Assembly: GCA_001038565.1 (NCBI GenBank)
Contig: LFJO01000010.1
Location: 28,758 to 92,757 of the forward strand
Length of the DNA stretch: 64,000 nucleotides
Source of the DNA: Alkalihalobacillus pseudalcaliphilus
GTDB lineage: Bacteria > Bacillota > Bacilli > Bacillales > Bacillaceae_D
Reading direction: 5' to 3'
The translations under genes were made by a program, and so were the position numbers. Below the pieces are notes generated by a model. The model saw only the letters and a list, made by a program, of their open reading frames with translations, did no database searches and was not told where the DNA came from. Shown one piece after another: positions 46,401 through 56,187 of this stretch. Numbering within the stretch: position 1 is the stretch's first letter; each line of letters opens with the position of its first letter.

Positions 46401-48821
46401 ATGCTAGTATCATATAAATGGTTACAGGAATATGTGGATCTCTCCGAGCTAAAAGCTTCGGAAATTGCAGAAAAGATGACACGTGGTGGTATCGAAATTG
46501 ATTTTATCCATGAATTAAATAAAGGTGTAAGTGGAATTGTTGTTGGGTATGTTCAAGAATGCAAACAACACCCCAATGCCGATAAATTAAATGTTTGTAA
46601 AGTAGATATAGGTGAAGAGATCGTACAAATTGTTTGTGGAGCACCAAATGTTGCGGCGGGTCAACATGTTATTGTCGCCAAGGTAGGGGCTGTATTACCT
46701 GGTAATTTTAAAATTAAAAAGGCAAAATTACGTGGTGAAGTCTCCATGGGCATGATTTGTTCCTTACAAGAGCTGGGTATCGATAGCAAACTTGTACAAA
46801 AGGAATACGCAGAAGGAATTTATACGTTTAGTGATGAGGTGCCGGTTGGATCAGATGCACTACCTCACTTGAATCTAGATGATCATGTTTTAGAGCTAGA
46901 TTTAACACCGAATCGCTCCGATTGTTTAAATATGCTGGGAGTAGCTTATGAAGTCTCTTCTTTATACAGTTTGCCAATTCAACTACCACAAGTACAACTA
47001 GATGTAAAAGAGGTTCAAAATAAGTCAGAACATGTTTCCGTTCAAATTGAAGATGAAGTGGCCAACCCTTACTATGGAGCCATTGTGATTAAGGATGTTC
47101 AAGTAGCTCCTTCACCATTATGGTTACAAAATCGTTTGATGGCAGCGGGAATCCGTCCTATAAGTAATGTTGTTGATGTTACCAATTATGTATTACTTGA
47201 ATACGGCCAGCCATTACATGCGTTTGATTATGAGCGTTTTGGATCAACATCAGTTGTAACACGTAAAGCCAAAAAAGGAGAAACGATGCTTTCATTAGAT
47301 GGTGTTGAGAGAACATTAACTGAAGATCATCTTGTGATTACGAATGGTGAAGAACCGATGGCGATTGCTGGAGTCATGGGTGGGGAAAAATCTGAGGTTC
47401 AAGAAGATACGAAAAATATCTTATTAGAAGCAGCTTATTTTGACCCTAGCAATATTAGAAAAACATCTCGTGAATTAGGATTACGAAGTGATTCAAGTGC
47501 TCGTTTTGAAAAAGGAGTAGATGTAAAAAGAACCCGTGCAGCAGCGAAACGAGCGGCGGAACTTATTCAACAACTTGCTGGTGGAGAAATAGCGAACGAA
47601 TTAGTTGAGGTCGATCATTTAATTATTGAAGAGCCGTCAATTCAATTAGAGCTAAATGAATTAAATAAGCGTTTAGGGTTAATGGTTACACAAGCAGAAG
47701 TTGTGAATATCTTCAAACAACTTCGATTTGAATTTGAATTACATGGTGATACCTTTATTGTTACTGGTCCGACGAGACGTCAAGATATCCAAATTGCGGA
47801 GGATTTGTATGAAGAGGTTGCTCGTATTTATGGATATGATAATATCCCTACGACTTTGCCAGAGGGAGCGACTATTCAAGGTCATTTAACGGATTATCAA
47901 ATCAAACGCCGTAAAGTCCGTCGCTATTTACAAGGGGCGGGTTTAAATGAAGTTTTAACCTACTCCTTGACAAGCCCGGAAAAAGCCAAAGGTTTTGCTA
48001 TGGATGTACCAATGCATCAAGTGCGACTCGCAATGCCTATGAGTGAAGAGCGTAGTACGATGAGAACAAGCTTAATCCCTCATTTATTTGATGTCATTCG
48101 TTATAATTTAAATCGAAAAAATGATCAGGTCGCTGTTTTTGAAATTGGTTCTGTATTCAATACCGATGAACAAGTATTATCGAAACAACCAACCGAGCAA
48201 GAGATGATCGCTTTTGCTATAACAGGCCTATGGGAAGAGCATAGCTGGCAAGGTGAGAAAAAAGCCGTTGATTTTTACGTGTTAAAAGGGATTGTTGAAG
48301 GTCTTTTGACAGAGTTGGGGTTAGCTGGTAGCTTAACTTTCAGCCAAGGAACAAAACCAGGAATGCATCCAGGCCGTACAGCTATTTTAGCTTTAAATGG
48401 TCAAGAAATAGGTTATGTTGGCCAAGTTCATCCTCAAACTGAAAAGGATGAGGATCTAAAAGCTACTTATTTAGGGCAATTGGATTTACTTCATTTATTA
48501 TCAATAGCCGTTGAAAGTGTCACATATGAGCAGTTGCCAAGGTTCCCAGCCATGGTTCGTGATATTGCCTTAGTTGTGAATAAGGAAGTACCAGCGGGTC
48601 AATTAGAGCAAACGATCATTTCTACAGGTGGCGAGTTACTAAAGTCAGTCAGACTCTTTGATTTGTATGAAGGAGAGCATTTAGAGGAAGGGAAAAAATC
48701 ATTAGCTTTCTCACTCACATATCTTGATCCGGAACGCACGTTAACCGATGAAGAAGTTACAAATCAACATGAACAAGTTCTAGCAGCACTTGCCGAACAA
48801 GGAGCAACTTTACGTTCGTAA
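46401..48821 (+). CDS. pheT: Phenylalanyl-tRNA synthetase beta subunit
   Basis: 806 residues. In order: EMAP-type tRNA-binding OB fold (about 40-150; CKQHPNADKLNVCKVDIG), the B3/B4 editing domain (about 210-385), the B5 domain (about 405-475), the catalytic-like core (about 490-685) and the C-terminal anticodon-binding FDX-ACB domain (about 710-800; LPRFPAMVRDIALVV). The editing domain hydrolyses Tyr-tRNA(Phe). ATG follows AAGGAGGAG. A strong terminator follows, so pheST is a two-gene operon. Confidence 0.97.
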   Translation: MLVSYKWLQEYVDLSELKASEIAEKMTRGGIEIDFIHELNKGVSGIVVGYVQECKQHPNADKLNVCKVDIGEEIVQIVCGAPNVAAGQHVIVAKVGAVLPGNFKIKKAKLRGEVSMGMICSLQELGIDSKLVQKEYAEGIYTFSDEVPVGSDALPHLNLDDHVLELDLTPNRSDCLNMLGVAYEVSSLYSLPIQLPQVQLDVKEVQNKSEHVSVQIEDEVANPYYGAIVIKDVQVAPSPLWLQNRLMAAGIRPISNVVDVTNYVLLEYGQPLHAFDYERFGSTSVVTRKAKKGETMLSLDGVERTLTEDHLVITNGEEPMAIAGVMGGEKSEVQEDTKNILLEAAYFDPSNIRKTSRELGLRSDSSARFEKGVDVKRTRAAAKRAAELIQQLAGGEIANELVEVDHLIIEEPSIQLELNELNKRLGLMVTQAEVVNIFKQLRFEFELHGDTFIVTGPTRRQDIQIAEDLYEEVARIYGYDNIPTTLPEGATIQGHLTDYQIKRRKVRRYLQGAGLNEVLTYSLTSPEKAKGFAMDVPMHQVRLAMPMSEERSTMRTSLIPHLFDVIRYNLNRKNDQVAVFEIGSVFNTDEQVLSKQPTEQEMIAFAITGLWEEHSWQGEKKAVDFYVLKGIVEGLLTELGLAGSLTFSQGTKPGMHPGRTAILALNGQEIGYVGQVHPQTEKDEDLKATYLGQLDLLHLLSIAVESVTYEQLPRFPAMVRDIALVVNKEVPAGQLEQTIISTGGELLKSVRLFDLYEGEHLEEGKKSLAFSLTYLDPERTLTDEEVTNQHEQVLAALAEQGATLRS

Positions 48822-48856
48822 AAGCTAACTATTAGTGCAGATGCAGTCGAAAACCG

Positions 48857-48889
48857 AGAGTAACGCCAAGGTGCGTTACTCTTTTTTTT
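48857..48889 (+). terminator. Terminator after pheT
   Basis: A perfect 10-bp stem AGAGTAACGC with GCGTTACTCT, 6-nt loop, then seven or eight T residues. Confidence 0.9.
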
Positions 48890-48939
48890 GGAACCAATAT
48901 ACTAGTAGTAACGTAGTAATAAGGGGGAGTGGAGAAAGA

Positions 48940-49506
48940 ATGAAAATATTTACATACTTATTTAAGCTACCACGAATTGTTCATATATTATTTATCATGT
49001 TGATATTCTGGTTTATAAGTAATGCTTTATATGCCATGGGGGAGTCAGGGCAAATGCTCTCATTCATATTTTATAATTTAATCCTCTTCCATTTTTTCTT
49101 TTTTCTTTTTTTATTGATGAGCGTTTCCCTTCTGTTAATAAATATCTATTACCTCATAACGAAAAAAGCCAACAAACCGGTTAAAATGATGTTAACTTCG
49201 ATTCCTTTACTCCTTTTATTTAGTTTATTTACGATAGGTTTCTGGGGAGACGGCGTTGATGAAATAAAGGATGTTTTTCATTATGTCAAGGGAAATATGA
49301 CGGAAGAACAGGCGACGGTTACTGATATTCAGCAATCTTCATCAAAGCTCAGGGGGAAATTTGATGAATATACATTAACGGATGGAACCATACTCTCTGC
49401 TTACAAAAGAGGTGTATATCAGGAGCAGGTCCAGATTGGCGAGGTGTTTATATTTCGATATTTACCAGAAACCAAAACTATTTTAAGTATGAAAAAAGTT
49501 GAATAA
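48940..49506 (+). CDS. Membrane protein of unknown function
   Basis: 188 residues. Three membrane segments are predicted (about 12-32, 43-70, 84-103), the second very rich in Phe and Leu. A soluble C-terminal domain follows (about 105-188; EEQATVTDIQQSSSKLRGKFDEYTLTDGTILSAYKRGVYQEQVQIGEVFIFRYLP), which could be a small beta domain. Not recognised. The ATG at 48940 follows AAGGGGGAGTGGAG; an in-frame start at 48835 lies across the pheT terminator and is rejected. In B. subtilis rnhC lies in this interval (from memory). Confidence 0.65.
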   Translation: MKIFTYLFKLPRIVHILFIMLIFWFISNALYAMGESGQMLSFIFYNLILFHFFFFLFLLMSVSLLLINIYYLITKKANKPVKMMLTSIPLLLLFSLFTIGFWGDGVDEIKDVFHYVKGNMTEEQATVTDIQQSSSKLRGKFDEYTLTDGTILSAYKRGVYQEQVQIGEVFIFRYLPETKTILSMKKVE

Positions 49507-49683
49507 TTGATTGAATGGTATAGAGAGCCACCCGTCATTCCTCATAAAACTTACGAAGAAAGTCATAAGAAATTGTAATCAACAACTTGATATTTTCTTT
49601 ACGGTAGCTTCATGATATGATAGAAGTTAGTTTTGAAGAATTTATTTATTTTGACTAGAGTCGTTGAGACAGGAGGCATTGTG

Positions 49684-49971
49684 GTGGCAGATGAAAAAAA
49701 GAAACAACGGACAACGGTATCGATCTATGGTCAACCTTATACCGTTGTTGGTAACGAGCCGCCATCTCATGTAAAAGAAGTGGCTCAGCATGTCGATCAA
49801 AAGATGCGAGAAATTAAAAAGAGAAACCCTTATTTAGATACAACGAGACTAGCTGTATTAACTGCAGTGAATGTCGTTGATGAATATAAGAAATTGGAAA
49901 AAGAGCACAAAGCTTTACTGGAAAAGCAAAGTAATCAACACAGTGCTTTAGGAGAGGACTCAGATGCTTAG
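49684..49971 (+). CDS. zapA: Cell division protein ZapA
   Basis: 95 residues. Promotes FtsZ bundling at the division site. It starts with a beta region [36 protein letters not shown] and the hallmark [24 protein letters not shown], followed by a coiled coil. The GTG at 49684 is 7 nt after AGGAGG; GTG at 49681 is nearly as good. The stop overlaps the cvpA start by 8 bases, so the two are coupled. Confidence 0.92.
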   Translation: MADEKKKQRTTVSIYGQPYTVVGNEPPSHVKEVAQHVDQKMREIKKRNPYLDTTRLAVLTAVNVVDEYKKLEKEHKALLEKQSNQHSALGEDSDA

Positions 49972-50503
49972 TTTTATTATCTTATTAATATTCTTAATGA
50001 GCTTTTTCATTGGACAGCGAAGAGGTTTTATTCTTCAGCTCATACATTTAGTCGGTTTTTTTGTTTCATTATTTGTAGCTTATACGTATTACGGAGAGCT
50101 TGCTAATTATATTCGATTATGGATTCCGTATCCACAAATTTCGACAGATAGCACGTTTGGATTAATCATATCTTCCTTTGATGCGGAAAGTGTCTATTAT
50201 TCAGGTATTGCTTTTGCGATTTTATTCTTCGGTACAAAAATTGCCTTGCATATTATTGGATCGATGTTGGATTTTGTAGCACACCTACCTATATTAAGAA
50301 TGCTTAATCGCTGGTTAGGAAGTGTACTTTGTATGGTTGAAGCGTATTTAATAATCTTTATCCTATTAAATGTGGGTGCGTTGTTACCGGTAGAGATTGT
50401 ACAGGAGCAATTGCATACTTCTGCCGTTGCACAATACATGATTCACCATACACCATTCCTATCTGAGTGGCTGCGCGACTTATGGGTAAATAATCCACTT
50501 TAA
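49964..50503 (+). CDS. yshB: CvpA-family membrane protein (YshB)
   Basis: 179 residues with four membrane segments (about 2-20, 28-47, 79-100, 115-140). The family features [24 protein letters not shown] and [25 protein letters not shown] are present. In E. coli CvpA is needed for colicin V production and bile resistance; in Bacillus the role is unknown. ATG at 49964 lies inside the end of zapA, after AGGAGAGG. Confidence 0.88.
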   Translation: MLSFIILLIFLMSFFIGQRRGFILQLIHLVGFFVSLFVAYTYYGELANYIRLWIPYPQISTDSTFGLIISSFDAESVYYSGIAFAILFFGTKIALHIIGSMLDFVAHLPILRMLNRWLGSVLCMVEAYLIIFILLNVGALLPVEIVQEQLHTSAVAQYMIHHTPFLSEWLRDLWVNNPL

Positions 50504-50523
50504 ATGATGAGTAGAACTACAAT

Positions 50524-50566
50524 GGGGTTGTCCAAGACTATATGCTCTTAGGATAACCCCTTTTTT
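50524..50566 (+). terminator. Terminator after yshB
   Basis: A 10-bp stem GGGGTTGTCC with GGATAACCCC (one G-U pair), then TTTTTT. Confidence 0.85.
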
Positions 50567-50779
50567 GTCATATCCGATAATGAAATTACCTTCACTTCAA
50601 ACATGTAGATTCTCCTACTAGTTTGGTTAACCAAACTATTTATGTGAAACGCTAGTTTAAAAGTAACCCGATAGAAATGGGAACATGCGGACATGCTCTC
50701 AGGAAATTGCAATGAAATTCACTGGTCATCGAATCTGTTCATGAATTTAAGTACCGGCAAATAGTATTCCACACATGAG

Positions 50780-51220
50780 TTAGTATTAACTTTTATACAA
50801 AACCTCTATGGCCAGAACTACTTCGCCACCAACAAATATGAAAGTGGTGTTTTGCTCTTCAACTGTTGGCTTTTCGTTAATAAACGGTTTTGAGGATTCT
50901 CACGTTCGGCCGTAGCCCCGCCACTTTTTGAAAGATAGCTCGTAAGAGCTTTCCAAAAAGATTCAGCGCACCGCACAAACAGCCACAACCAACAAAAAAG
51001 AGAGAGTAGTAACCCATCAGGATAGCTTCTAATATCCAAGTGTTTTTGGACCGTTAGCCAAGCTCGCTTGGCTACTTCACGCTCGCGTGAAGTTTTGAAA
51101 ATCGAAACCGCCATTCAGATGAATTCATTCATCTGATAAGGCGATTTCGATTTTCAAAAAACGGACCAAAAACAAAGACCGAAAGGTCAACATACTTGAG
51201 CATAAGCACTAACTTCCATA
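50780..51220 (+). repeat. Dispersed TIR repeat, copy 7, with nested insertion
   Basis: TATGAAAGT (50837-50845) to ACTTCCATA (51212-51220). A separate right end (ACTTTTATACAAAA, about 50788-50801) lies just before it. The inner block (about 50870-51000) matches the 6.73 and 17.52 kb copies, and relative to the latter an extra 132 bp (51042-51173) splits the TATCCAA...ACCGAAAGGT stretch. The remaining 50567-50779 has no gene and nothing recognised. Confidence 0.75.
51042..51173. repeat. 132-bp multi-hairpin insertion inside copy 7
   Basis: Closing arms GTTTTTGGACCGTT and AACGGACCAAAAAC (one mismatch) enclose three hairpins: AGCCAAG-CTCG-CTTGGCT (51056-51073), ACTTCACG-CTCG-CGTGAAGT (51074-51093) and a 20-bp arm (51093-51112 with 51140-51159, one mismatch) capped by CAGATGA/TCATCTG. 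The layout is cloverleaf-like, with no reading frame. Confidence 0.75.
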
Positions 51221-51302
51221 CAAAACGCTGCAAACACAGCAGTTTCCTTGATTTTTATAGCCTGAAATCGGTATGATGAGAATGATGAAAGGGACGATAG
51301 TC

Positions 51303-53015
51303 ATGAACAAAAAAGATGTCATAAAAATATTAGAAAAAATAGCAATCTATATGGAGATTAAAGGAGAGAACCCCTTTAAAACTTCGGCTTATCGTAAAGC
51401 CGCACAAGCATTAGAAACAGATGAACGCTCCTTAGATGAAATAGAAAAACCAGAAGAACTTAAAGGAATAGGTAAAGGCACAGCCGAAGTAATTAAGGAA
51501 CTAAAAGAAAAAGGCAGCTCTGATTTACTTAACACATTAATGGAAGAAGTACCAAACGGATTAATACCCTTATTAAAAATTCAAGGTCTAGGCGGCAAAA
51601 AAATTGGAAAGCTTTATCAAGAACTACAAGTCGTCGATATCGAAACATTAAAGCAAGCCTGCGAAAATAAACAAGTACAAACACTAGCAGGCTTTGCAGC
51701 AAAGACGGAAGAAAAAATTCTTCAAGCCATAGAAGAAGTCTCAACCAGACCAGAACGTTTAGCATTACCTTTCGTTTTGCCTATAGCTGAGCAGATCCTG
51801 AATCACTTAGATACATTTGACGATGTAGAGCGTTTTTCGCAAGCAGGAAGTTTGCGAAGAATGAGAGAAGATGTGAAAGACCTTGACTTTATTATTGCGA
51901 CAAACGAGCCAACAAAAGTAGGAGAGCAATTAGTTCAATTACCGAATGTGACGAAAGTGATTGCACAGGGAGAAACAAAAGTTTCGATTGAAATGACAGG
52001 TGAATATCCTATTTCTGTTGATTTCCGTTTAGTGACCAATGAGGAATTTCCAACTACTTTACACCACTTTACAGGCTCAAAGGATCATAATGTTGCTTTA
52101 AGACAGTTAGCGAAGTCGAGAAATGAGAAAATAAGTGAGTACGGTGTTGAAAATGTTGAGACAGGTGAAGTCACTACATTTGCGACAGAGAATGATTTCT
52201 TTGCTCATTTTGATTTACCTTTTATCCCACCACAGGCCAGAGAAAACCAAGGTGAGATAGAACATTTTATCAAACATCCTCAATTTTTACAGTTACAGGA
52301 TATAAAAGCAGACTTGCACATGCACACAACAGCTAGTGATGGTGCACATACGTTAGTGGAGATGATCGAAGCCGCGAGAAAAAAGGGTTATCAATATATG
52401 GCGATTACCGATCACTCTAAGTTCTTAAGGGTTGCGAATGGTTTATCAGTAGAGCGCTTATTAAAGCAACATGAAGAAATAAGAATGCTCAATGAAAAAT
52501 ATGACGATATTGAAATTTTCACCGGTATAGAAATGGATATTTTACCAGATGGAACGCTCGATTATGATGATGATATTTTGAAAGATATTGATTTTGTCAT
52601 AGCATCTATCCATTCTTCCTTCCAACAAACAGAAGATGTGATCTTAGAACGATTAAAGACAGCTTTATACAATCCACATGTTGACTTAATTGCCCATCCA
52701 ACTGGAAGGGTGTTAGGTAGAAGAGACGGATATCGAGTCGATGTCGACCAATTGATTGAGCTAGCCAAAGAAACAGGAACAGCTTTAGAGTTAAACGCCA
52801 ACCCACAACGGCTGGACTTAGCTGCCCATTGGGTTAAAAAAGCTCATCAGCTTGAAGTACCAATTGCTATTAATACGGATGCACATCGAATAGATATGCT
52901 AGAACATATGAAATACGGTGTTGGTATCGCTGTAAAAGGTTTAGCAAATCCCGATTTGATCGTCAATACGTGGACATTAGATCAATTTAAAACATTTATA
53001 AGACGCAATAAGTAG
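51303..53015 (+). CDS. polX: Family X DNA polymerase with PHP domain
   Basis: 570 residues, equal to B. subtilis YshC (PolX). N-terminal helix-hairpin-helix regions (about 1-145; [42 protein letters not shown]) precede the nucleotidyltransferase core (about 150-315; [22 protein letters not shown] with the metal Asp pair, then SVDFRLV). The C-terminal PHP domain (about 335-565; [42 protein letters not shown]) has 3'-5' exonuclease activity. Role in gap-filling repair. The ATG at 51303 follows AAAGGGA. mutS2 follows by 31 nt. Confidence 0.95.
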   Translation: MNKKDVIKILEKIAIYMEIKGENPFKTSAYRKAAQALETDERSLDEIEKPEELKGIGKGTAEVIKELKEKGSSDLLNTLMEEVPNGLIPLLKIQGLGGKKIGKLYQELQVVDIETLKQACENKQVQTLAGFAAKTEEKILQAIEEVSTRPERLALPFVLPIAEQILNHLDTFDDVERFSQAGSLRRMREDVKDLDFIIATNEPTKVGEQLVQLPNVTKVIAQGETKVSIEMTGEYPISVDFRLVTNEEFPTTLHHFTGSKDHNVALRQLAKSRNEKISEYGVENVETGEVTTFATENDFFAHFDLPFIPPQARENQGEIEHFIKHPQFLQLQDIKADLHMHTTASDGAHTLVEMIEAARKKGYQYMAITDHSKFLRVANGLSVERLLKQHEEIRMLNEKYDDIEIFTGIEMDILPDGTLDYDDDILKDIDFVIASIHSSFQQTEDVILERLKTALYNPHVDLIAHPTGRVLGRRDGYRVDVDQLIELAKETGTALELNANPQRLDLAAHWVKKAHQLEVPIAINTDAHRIDMLEHMKYGVGIAVKGLANPDLIVNTWTLDQFKTFIRRNK

Positions 53016-53046
53016 ACTAGAATATGTAGAAAAAAGGGGTACGAAT

Positions 53047-55398
53047 ATGGAACGTGTACTACGTGTGCTTGAATATGAAAAAATGAAGCAGCAGCTTAGT
53101 GAGCATGTTTCCTCATCCTTAGGCAGAAAAAAAGTATCGGAGCTTAAGCCTTCTATTGAGAAAGAACAAATTCTCATTTGGCAAAAAGAAACAAGTGAAG
53201 GTGCAAACGTTTTGAGGTTTAAAGGTAGAATACCTTTTGGTGGCATCTATGATGTGAACGCCCATACAAAACGTGCCAAGATTGGTGGGGTATTAGCTGC
53301 AAACGAATTAATGGAAATAGCGAGTACTATTTATGGAGGTCGACAGTTAAAGAAATTTATCGTTGAGCTTGTTGAGGAGGAGGAAAGAGAACTACCTTAC
53401 CTTTATGAACATGCAAAAACAATAGAACCTCTGACACATATTGAGAAGGCCATTAAGCAATGTATTGATGATAACGGCCATGTCTTAGATTCAGCAAGCC
53501 AAGCATTAAGAACGATTCGACATCAAGTGCGAAGCTATGAGGCGTCCGTTCGCTCCAAGCTGGAACAAATGACACGCTCATCTAGCAAAATGTTATCAGA
53601 TTCGATTATTACGATTCGTAATGAACGCTTTGTTATTCCCGTCAAGCAAGAATACCGAGCCTCATTTGGTGGTATTGTTCACGATCAGTCTTCGTCTGGG
53701 CAAACATTATTTATTGAGCCTCAAGCTGTTGTGACGTTGAATAACCAATTAAGAGAAGCGAAAGTAAAAGAACAGCGAGAAATTGAGCGAATTTTAATGG
53801 ATTTGTCTCAACAAGTGAGCGAAATAACGGATGAATTACTTGATAACTTACAGACATTAGCAGAGCTAGATTTAATTATTGCAAAGGCTCATTATGCAAA
53901 GGTATTAAAAGCAACCGCACCTATTGTGAATGAGCATGGCCATATTCAGCTTAAGCAAGCAAGACATCCCTTAATATCTGCAGATGAAATTGTACCGATT
54001 GATGTGGAGTTGGGAGGGGAGTTCCGTTCTCTTATTATTACGGGCCCTAATACAGGTGGTAAAACGGTCACCCTAAAAACAGTCGGTTTATTAACATTAA
54101 TGATGCAATCTGGGTTACATGTTCCTGTCCAAGAAGAATCGACCATGTCTGTCTACCAGCAAATATTCGCTGATATTGGGGATGAACAATCGATTGAACA
54201 AAGCTTAAGTACGTTCTCCTCACATATGACTAATATTGTTCAAATTTTGGATAAAGTTGATTTCCAAAGCCTCGTCTTATTTGATGAGTTAGGAGCTGGA
54301 ACAGACCCGACAGAAGGTGCAGCATTAGCTATTTCTATTTTGGACTATGTGTATGAGCGTGGAGCATCAGTTGTTGCGACTACCCACTATAGTGAACTGA
54401 AAGGTTATGCATATAACCGTGAAGGTGTTATGAATGCAAGTGTTGAATTCGATGTACAGTCATTAAGACCAACCTATCGCTTACTTGTTGGCGTGCCTGG
54501 GCGGAGTAATGCTTTTGCGATATCTCGCCGTTTAGGATTAAGTGAAGACATTATTAAAAAAGCTAATGAGCAAATTGATAGTGACTCCAATCAAGTTGAA
54601 AACATGATTGTGTCTTTAGAAGAGAGTAAAAAAACAGCTGACAAAGAACAGGAAGAAGCGCAACGAATCCGTAAAGATGCCCAAAGACTACATCGAGATT
54701 TAACGAAGCAAATGGAAGAGCTTCAAATAGAAAAAGAAAAAATCTTGCAGCAAGCAGAGCTTGAAGCAGAAAAAGCGGTTGCCAAAGCTCGAGAAGAAGC
54801 TGAATTGATTATTGATGAGCTAAGGGATATGCAAAAGAAAGGTTTAGCAGTTAAAGAGCATGAAATCATTGATGCGAAAAAACATTTAGAACAAGCAGCT
54901 CCTAAACTAACACCTAAGCAAAAGAAAATAAAGAAGCAAGCTCAGAAACAGAAGGAATTACGACTAGGAGACGAAGTGAAAGTATTAAGCTTTGGACAAA
55001 AAGGGTCGATTGTGGAGAAGGTTTCTGAACAAGAATATATTGTACAAATGGGTATTATGAAAATGAAAGTCGCTTTAGACGATTTACAGTACATTGAAAA
55101 CAGCAAGCCGGTTGAAACGAAACCTTTGGCAACTGTGAGAGGAATGGAAAGTCACGTCAAGCACGAACTAGACCTAAGAGGAGAACGTTATGAGAGTGCG
55201 ATGCTAAAGGTCGAAAAGTACATTGATGATGCATTGCTTGCAGGCTATCATTCAGTTTCAATCATTCATGGTAAAGGGACTGGTGCACTTCGTAAAGGCG
55301 TGAAAGAGCTTTTAAAAAGGCACCCACATGTGAAAACAGCTAGAGATGCGGCCATGAACGAGGGTGGCTTAGGAAATACGGTTGTTGAATTAAAATAA
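53047..55398 (+). CDS. mutS2: MutS2: ATPase with Smr endonuclease domain
   Basis: 783 residues. Core and lever domains (about 1-300), ATPase with Walker [15 protein letters not shown] (about 330-343), the [10 protein letters not shown] and [18 protein letters not shown] (Walker B) motifs and [10 protein letters not shown] long charged coiled coil (about 510-640) leads to the C-terminal Smr nuclease domain (about 708-783; [46 protein letters not shown]). In B. subtilis it rescues collided ribosomes and also affects recombination. ATG at 53047 follows AAAAGGGG. yshE starts 17 nt later. Confidence 0.95.
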   Translation: MERVLRVLEYEKMKQQLSEHVSSSLGRKKVSELKPSIEKEQILIWQKETSEGANVLRFKGRIPFGGIYDVNAHTKRAKIGGVLAANELMEIASTIYGGRQLKKFIVELVEEEERELPYLYEHAKTIEPLTHIEKAIKQCIDDNGHVLDSASQALRTIRHQVRSYEASVRSKLEQMTRSSSKMLSDSIITIRNERFVIPVKQEYRASFGGIVHDQSSSGQTLFIEPQAVVTLNNQLREAKVKEQREIERILMDLSQQVSEITDELLDNLQTLAELDLIIAKAHYAKVLKATAPIVNEHGHIQLKQARHPLISADEIVPIDVELGGEFRSLIITGPNTGGKTVTLKTVGLLTLMMQSGLHVPVQEESTMSVYQQIFADIGDEQSIEQSLSTFSSHMTNIVQILDKVDFQSLVLFDELGAGTDPTEGAALAISILDYVYERGASVVATTHYSELKGYAYNREGVMNASVEFDVQSLRPTYRLLVGVPGRSNAFAISRRLGLSEDIIKKANEQIDSDSNQVENMIVSLEESKKTADKEQEEAQRIRKDAQRLHRDLTKQMEELQIEKEKILQQAELEAEKAVAKAREEAELIIDELRDMQKKGLAVKEHEIIDAKKHLEQAAPKLTPKQKKIKKQAQKQKELRLGDEVKVLSFGQKGSIVEKVSEQEYIVQMGIMKMKVALDDLQYIENSKPVETKPLATVRGMESHVKHELDLRGERYESAMLKVEKYIDDALLAGYHSVSIIHGKGTGALRKGVKELLKRHPHVKTARDAAMNEGGLGNTVVELK

Positions 55399-55415
55399 TG
55401 AGGAGGTAACAGGAT

Positions 55416-55829
55416 TTGGAAACACTTTTACAAAATGAGATTTTTATGACAGCAGCTTATTACAGTATAGCTATGTTAGCACTTCTCTTGTTTTTATCGA
55501 TCTTTGAACTTGTTACCTCGTATAATAATTGGGAAGAGCTAAAAAAGGGCAATGTCGCTGTCGCTCTTTCTACAGCAGGAAAAATATTGGGTGTTGCTAA
55601 TATCTTTAGACATTCTATTGAACAATCAGACTCGATGTTAATTATGTTAGGCTGGAGCGCCTTAGGATTTGTTTTAATGCTCTTAAGCTATTTTATCTTT
55701 GAATTTTTGAGTCCAAGCTTTAAAGTGGATGAAGAGCTAGCTAAAAATAATAAAGCAGTAGGTACCATTTCGTTTATTTTATCAGTAGGTATCTCTTACG
55801 TAGTAGGTGCTTGTATCGTTGCTCTATAA
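55416..55829 (+). CDS. yshE: DUF350 membrane protein YshE
   Basis: 137 residues with four membrane segments (about 9-30, 44-62, 73-95, 112-136). The DUF350 pattern is two related halves, LSIFELVTSYNNWEELKKGNVAVALSTAGKILGVANIFR and FEFLSPSFKVDEELAKNNKAVGTISFILSVGISYVVG. Function is unknown. The start is TTG at 55416 after GAGGAGGTAAC. It is the last recognised member of the polX-mutS2-yshE cluster, and a 27-codon frame follows. Confidence 0.85.
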   Translation: METLLQNEIFMTAAYYSIAMLALLLFLSIFELVTSYNNWEELKKGNVAVALSTAGKILGVANIFRHSIEQSDSMLIMLGWSALGFVLMLLSYFIFEFLSPSFKVDEELAKNNKAVGTISFILSVGISYVVGACIVAL

Positions 55830-55877
55830 GATCATCAAAAGTGTTTAAGATTCTCACCCATTTAAGGAGCTAGAGTT

Positions 55878-55961
55878 TTGGAGAATTTAATTAAGATTTT
55901 AATTGGTTGTTGTGTACTATTCTTTATAGCAGGTTTTATTTATTTACTATTTATTGTGTAG
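55878..55961 (+). CDS. Possible 27-residue membrane protein downstream of yshE
   Basis: TTG at 55878 preceded by AAGGAG with 8 nt between, 27 codons and TAG. The product is MENLIKILIGCCVLFFIAGF followed by IYLLFIV, almost entirely one membrane helix with two adjacent cysteines. A strong terminator begins 12 nt after the stop, so the frame lies inside the yshE transcript. Support is the ribosome binding site, the hydrophobic pattern and the position; no homologue is known to me. It is too short to be sure of. Confidence 0.45.
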   Translation: MENLIKILIGCCVLFFIAGFIYLLFIV

Positions 55962-55972
55962 CTTTGGATTTG

Positions 55973-56008
55973 AAACGACTTGTGCTAAAGAAAGCATAGG
56001 TCGTTTTT
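55973..56008 (+). terminator. Terminator of the polX-mutS2-yshE transcript
   Basis: A 14-bp stem AAACGACTTGTGCT with AGCATAGGTCGTTT (two G-U pairs), 6-nt loop, then T residues. Confidence 0.88.
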
Positions 56009-56035
56009 TGAAAAGGAGAACAGAGGAATTTGTTG

Positions 56036-56087
56036 ATAATTGTCGAATTATGATATAGAACAGAATAGTCTGTCTATAATTGTCGAA
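56036..56087 (+). repeat. Pair of ATAATTGTCGAA direct repeats upstream of fadD
   Basis: The same 12-mer occurs at 56036-56047 and 56076-56087, exactly 40 bp apart. They could be binding sites for a regulator. No confident promoter was assigned around them. Confidence 0.4.
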
Positions 56088-56124
56088 CGAAAATTCGGAA
56101 AATTTCTATAAAAATGTTCATTTT

Positions 56125-56138
56125 TGAAAGCGTTTGCA
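56125..56138. promoter_or_regulatory. Perfect cre site upstream of fadD
   Basis: TGAAAGCGTTTGCA matches the CcpA consensus TGWAARCGYTWNCW at every position. It lies 50 bp before the fadD start, so glucose repression of fatty acid degradation is expected. Confidence 0.8.
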
Positions 56139-56187
56139 ATAAAATGGAGTAGAAGAAACCTGTTTCAAGTTTTGAAAGGAGGACGAA

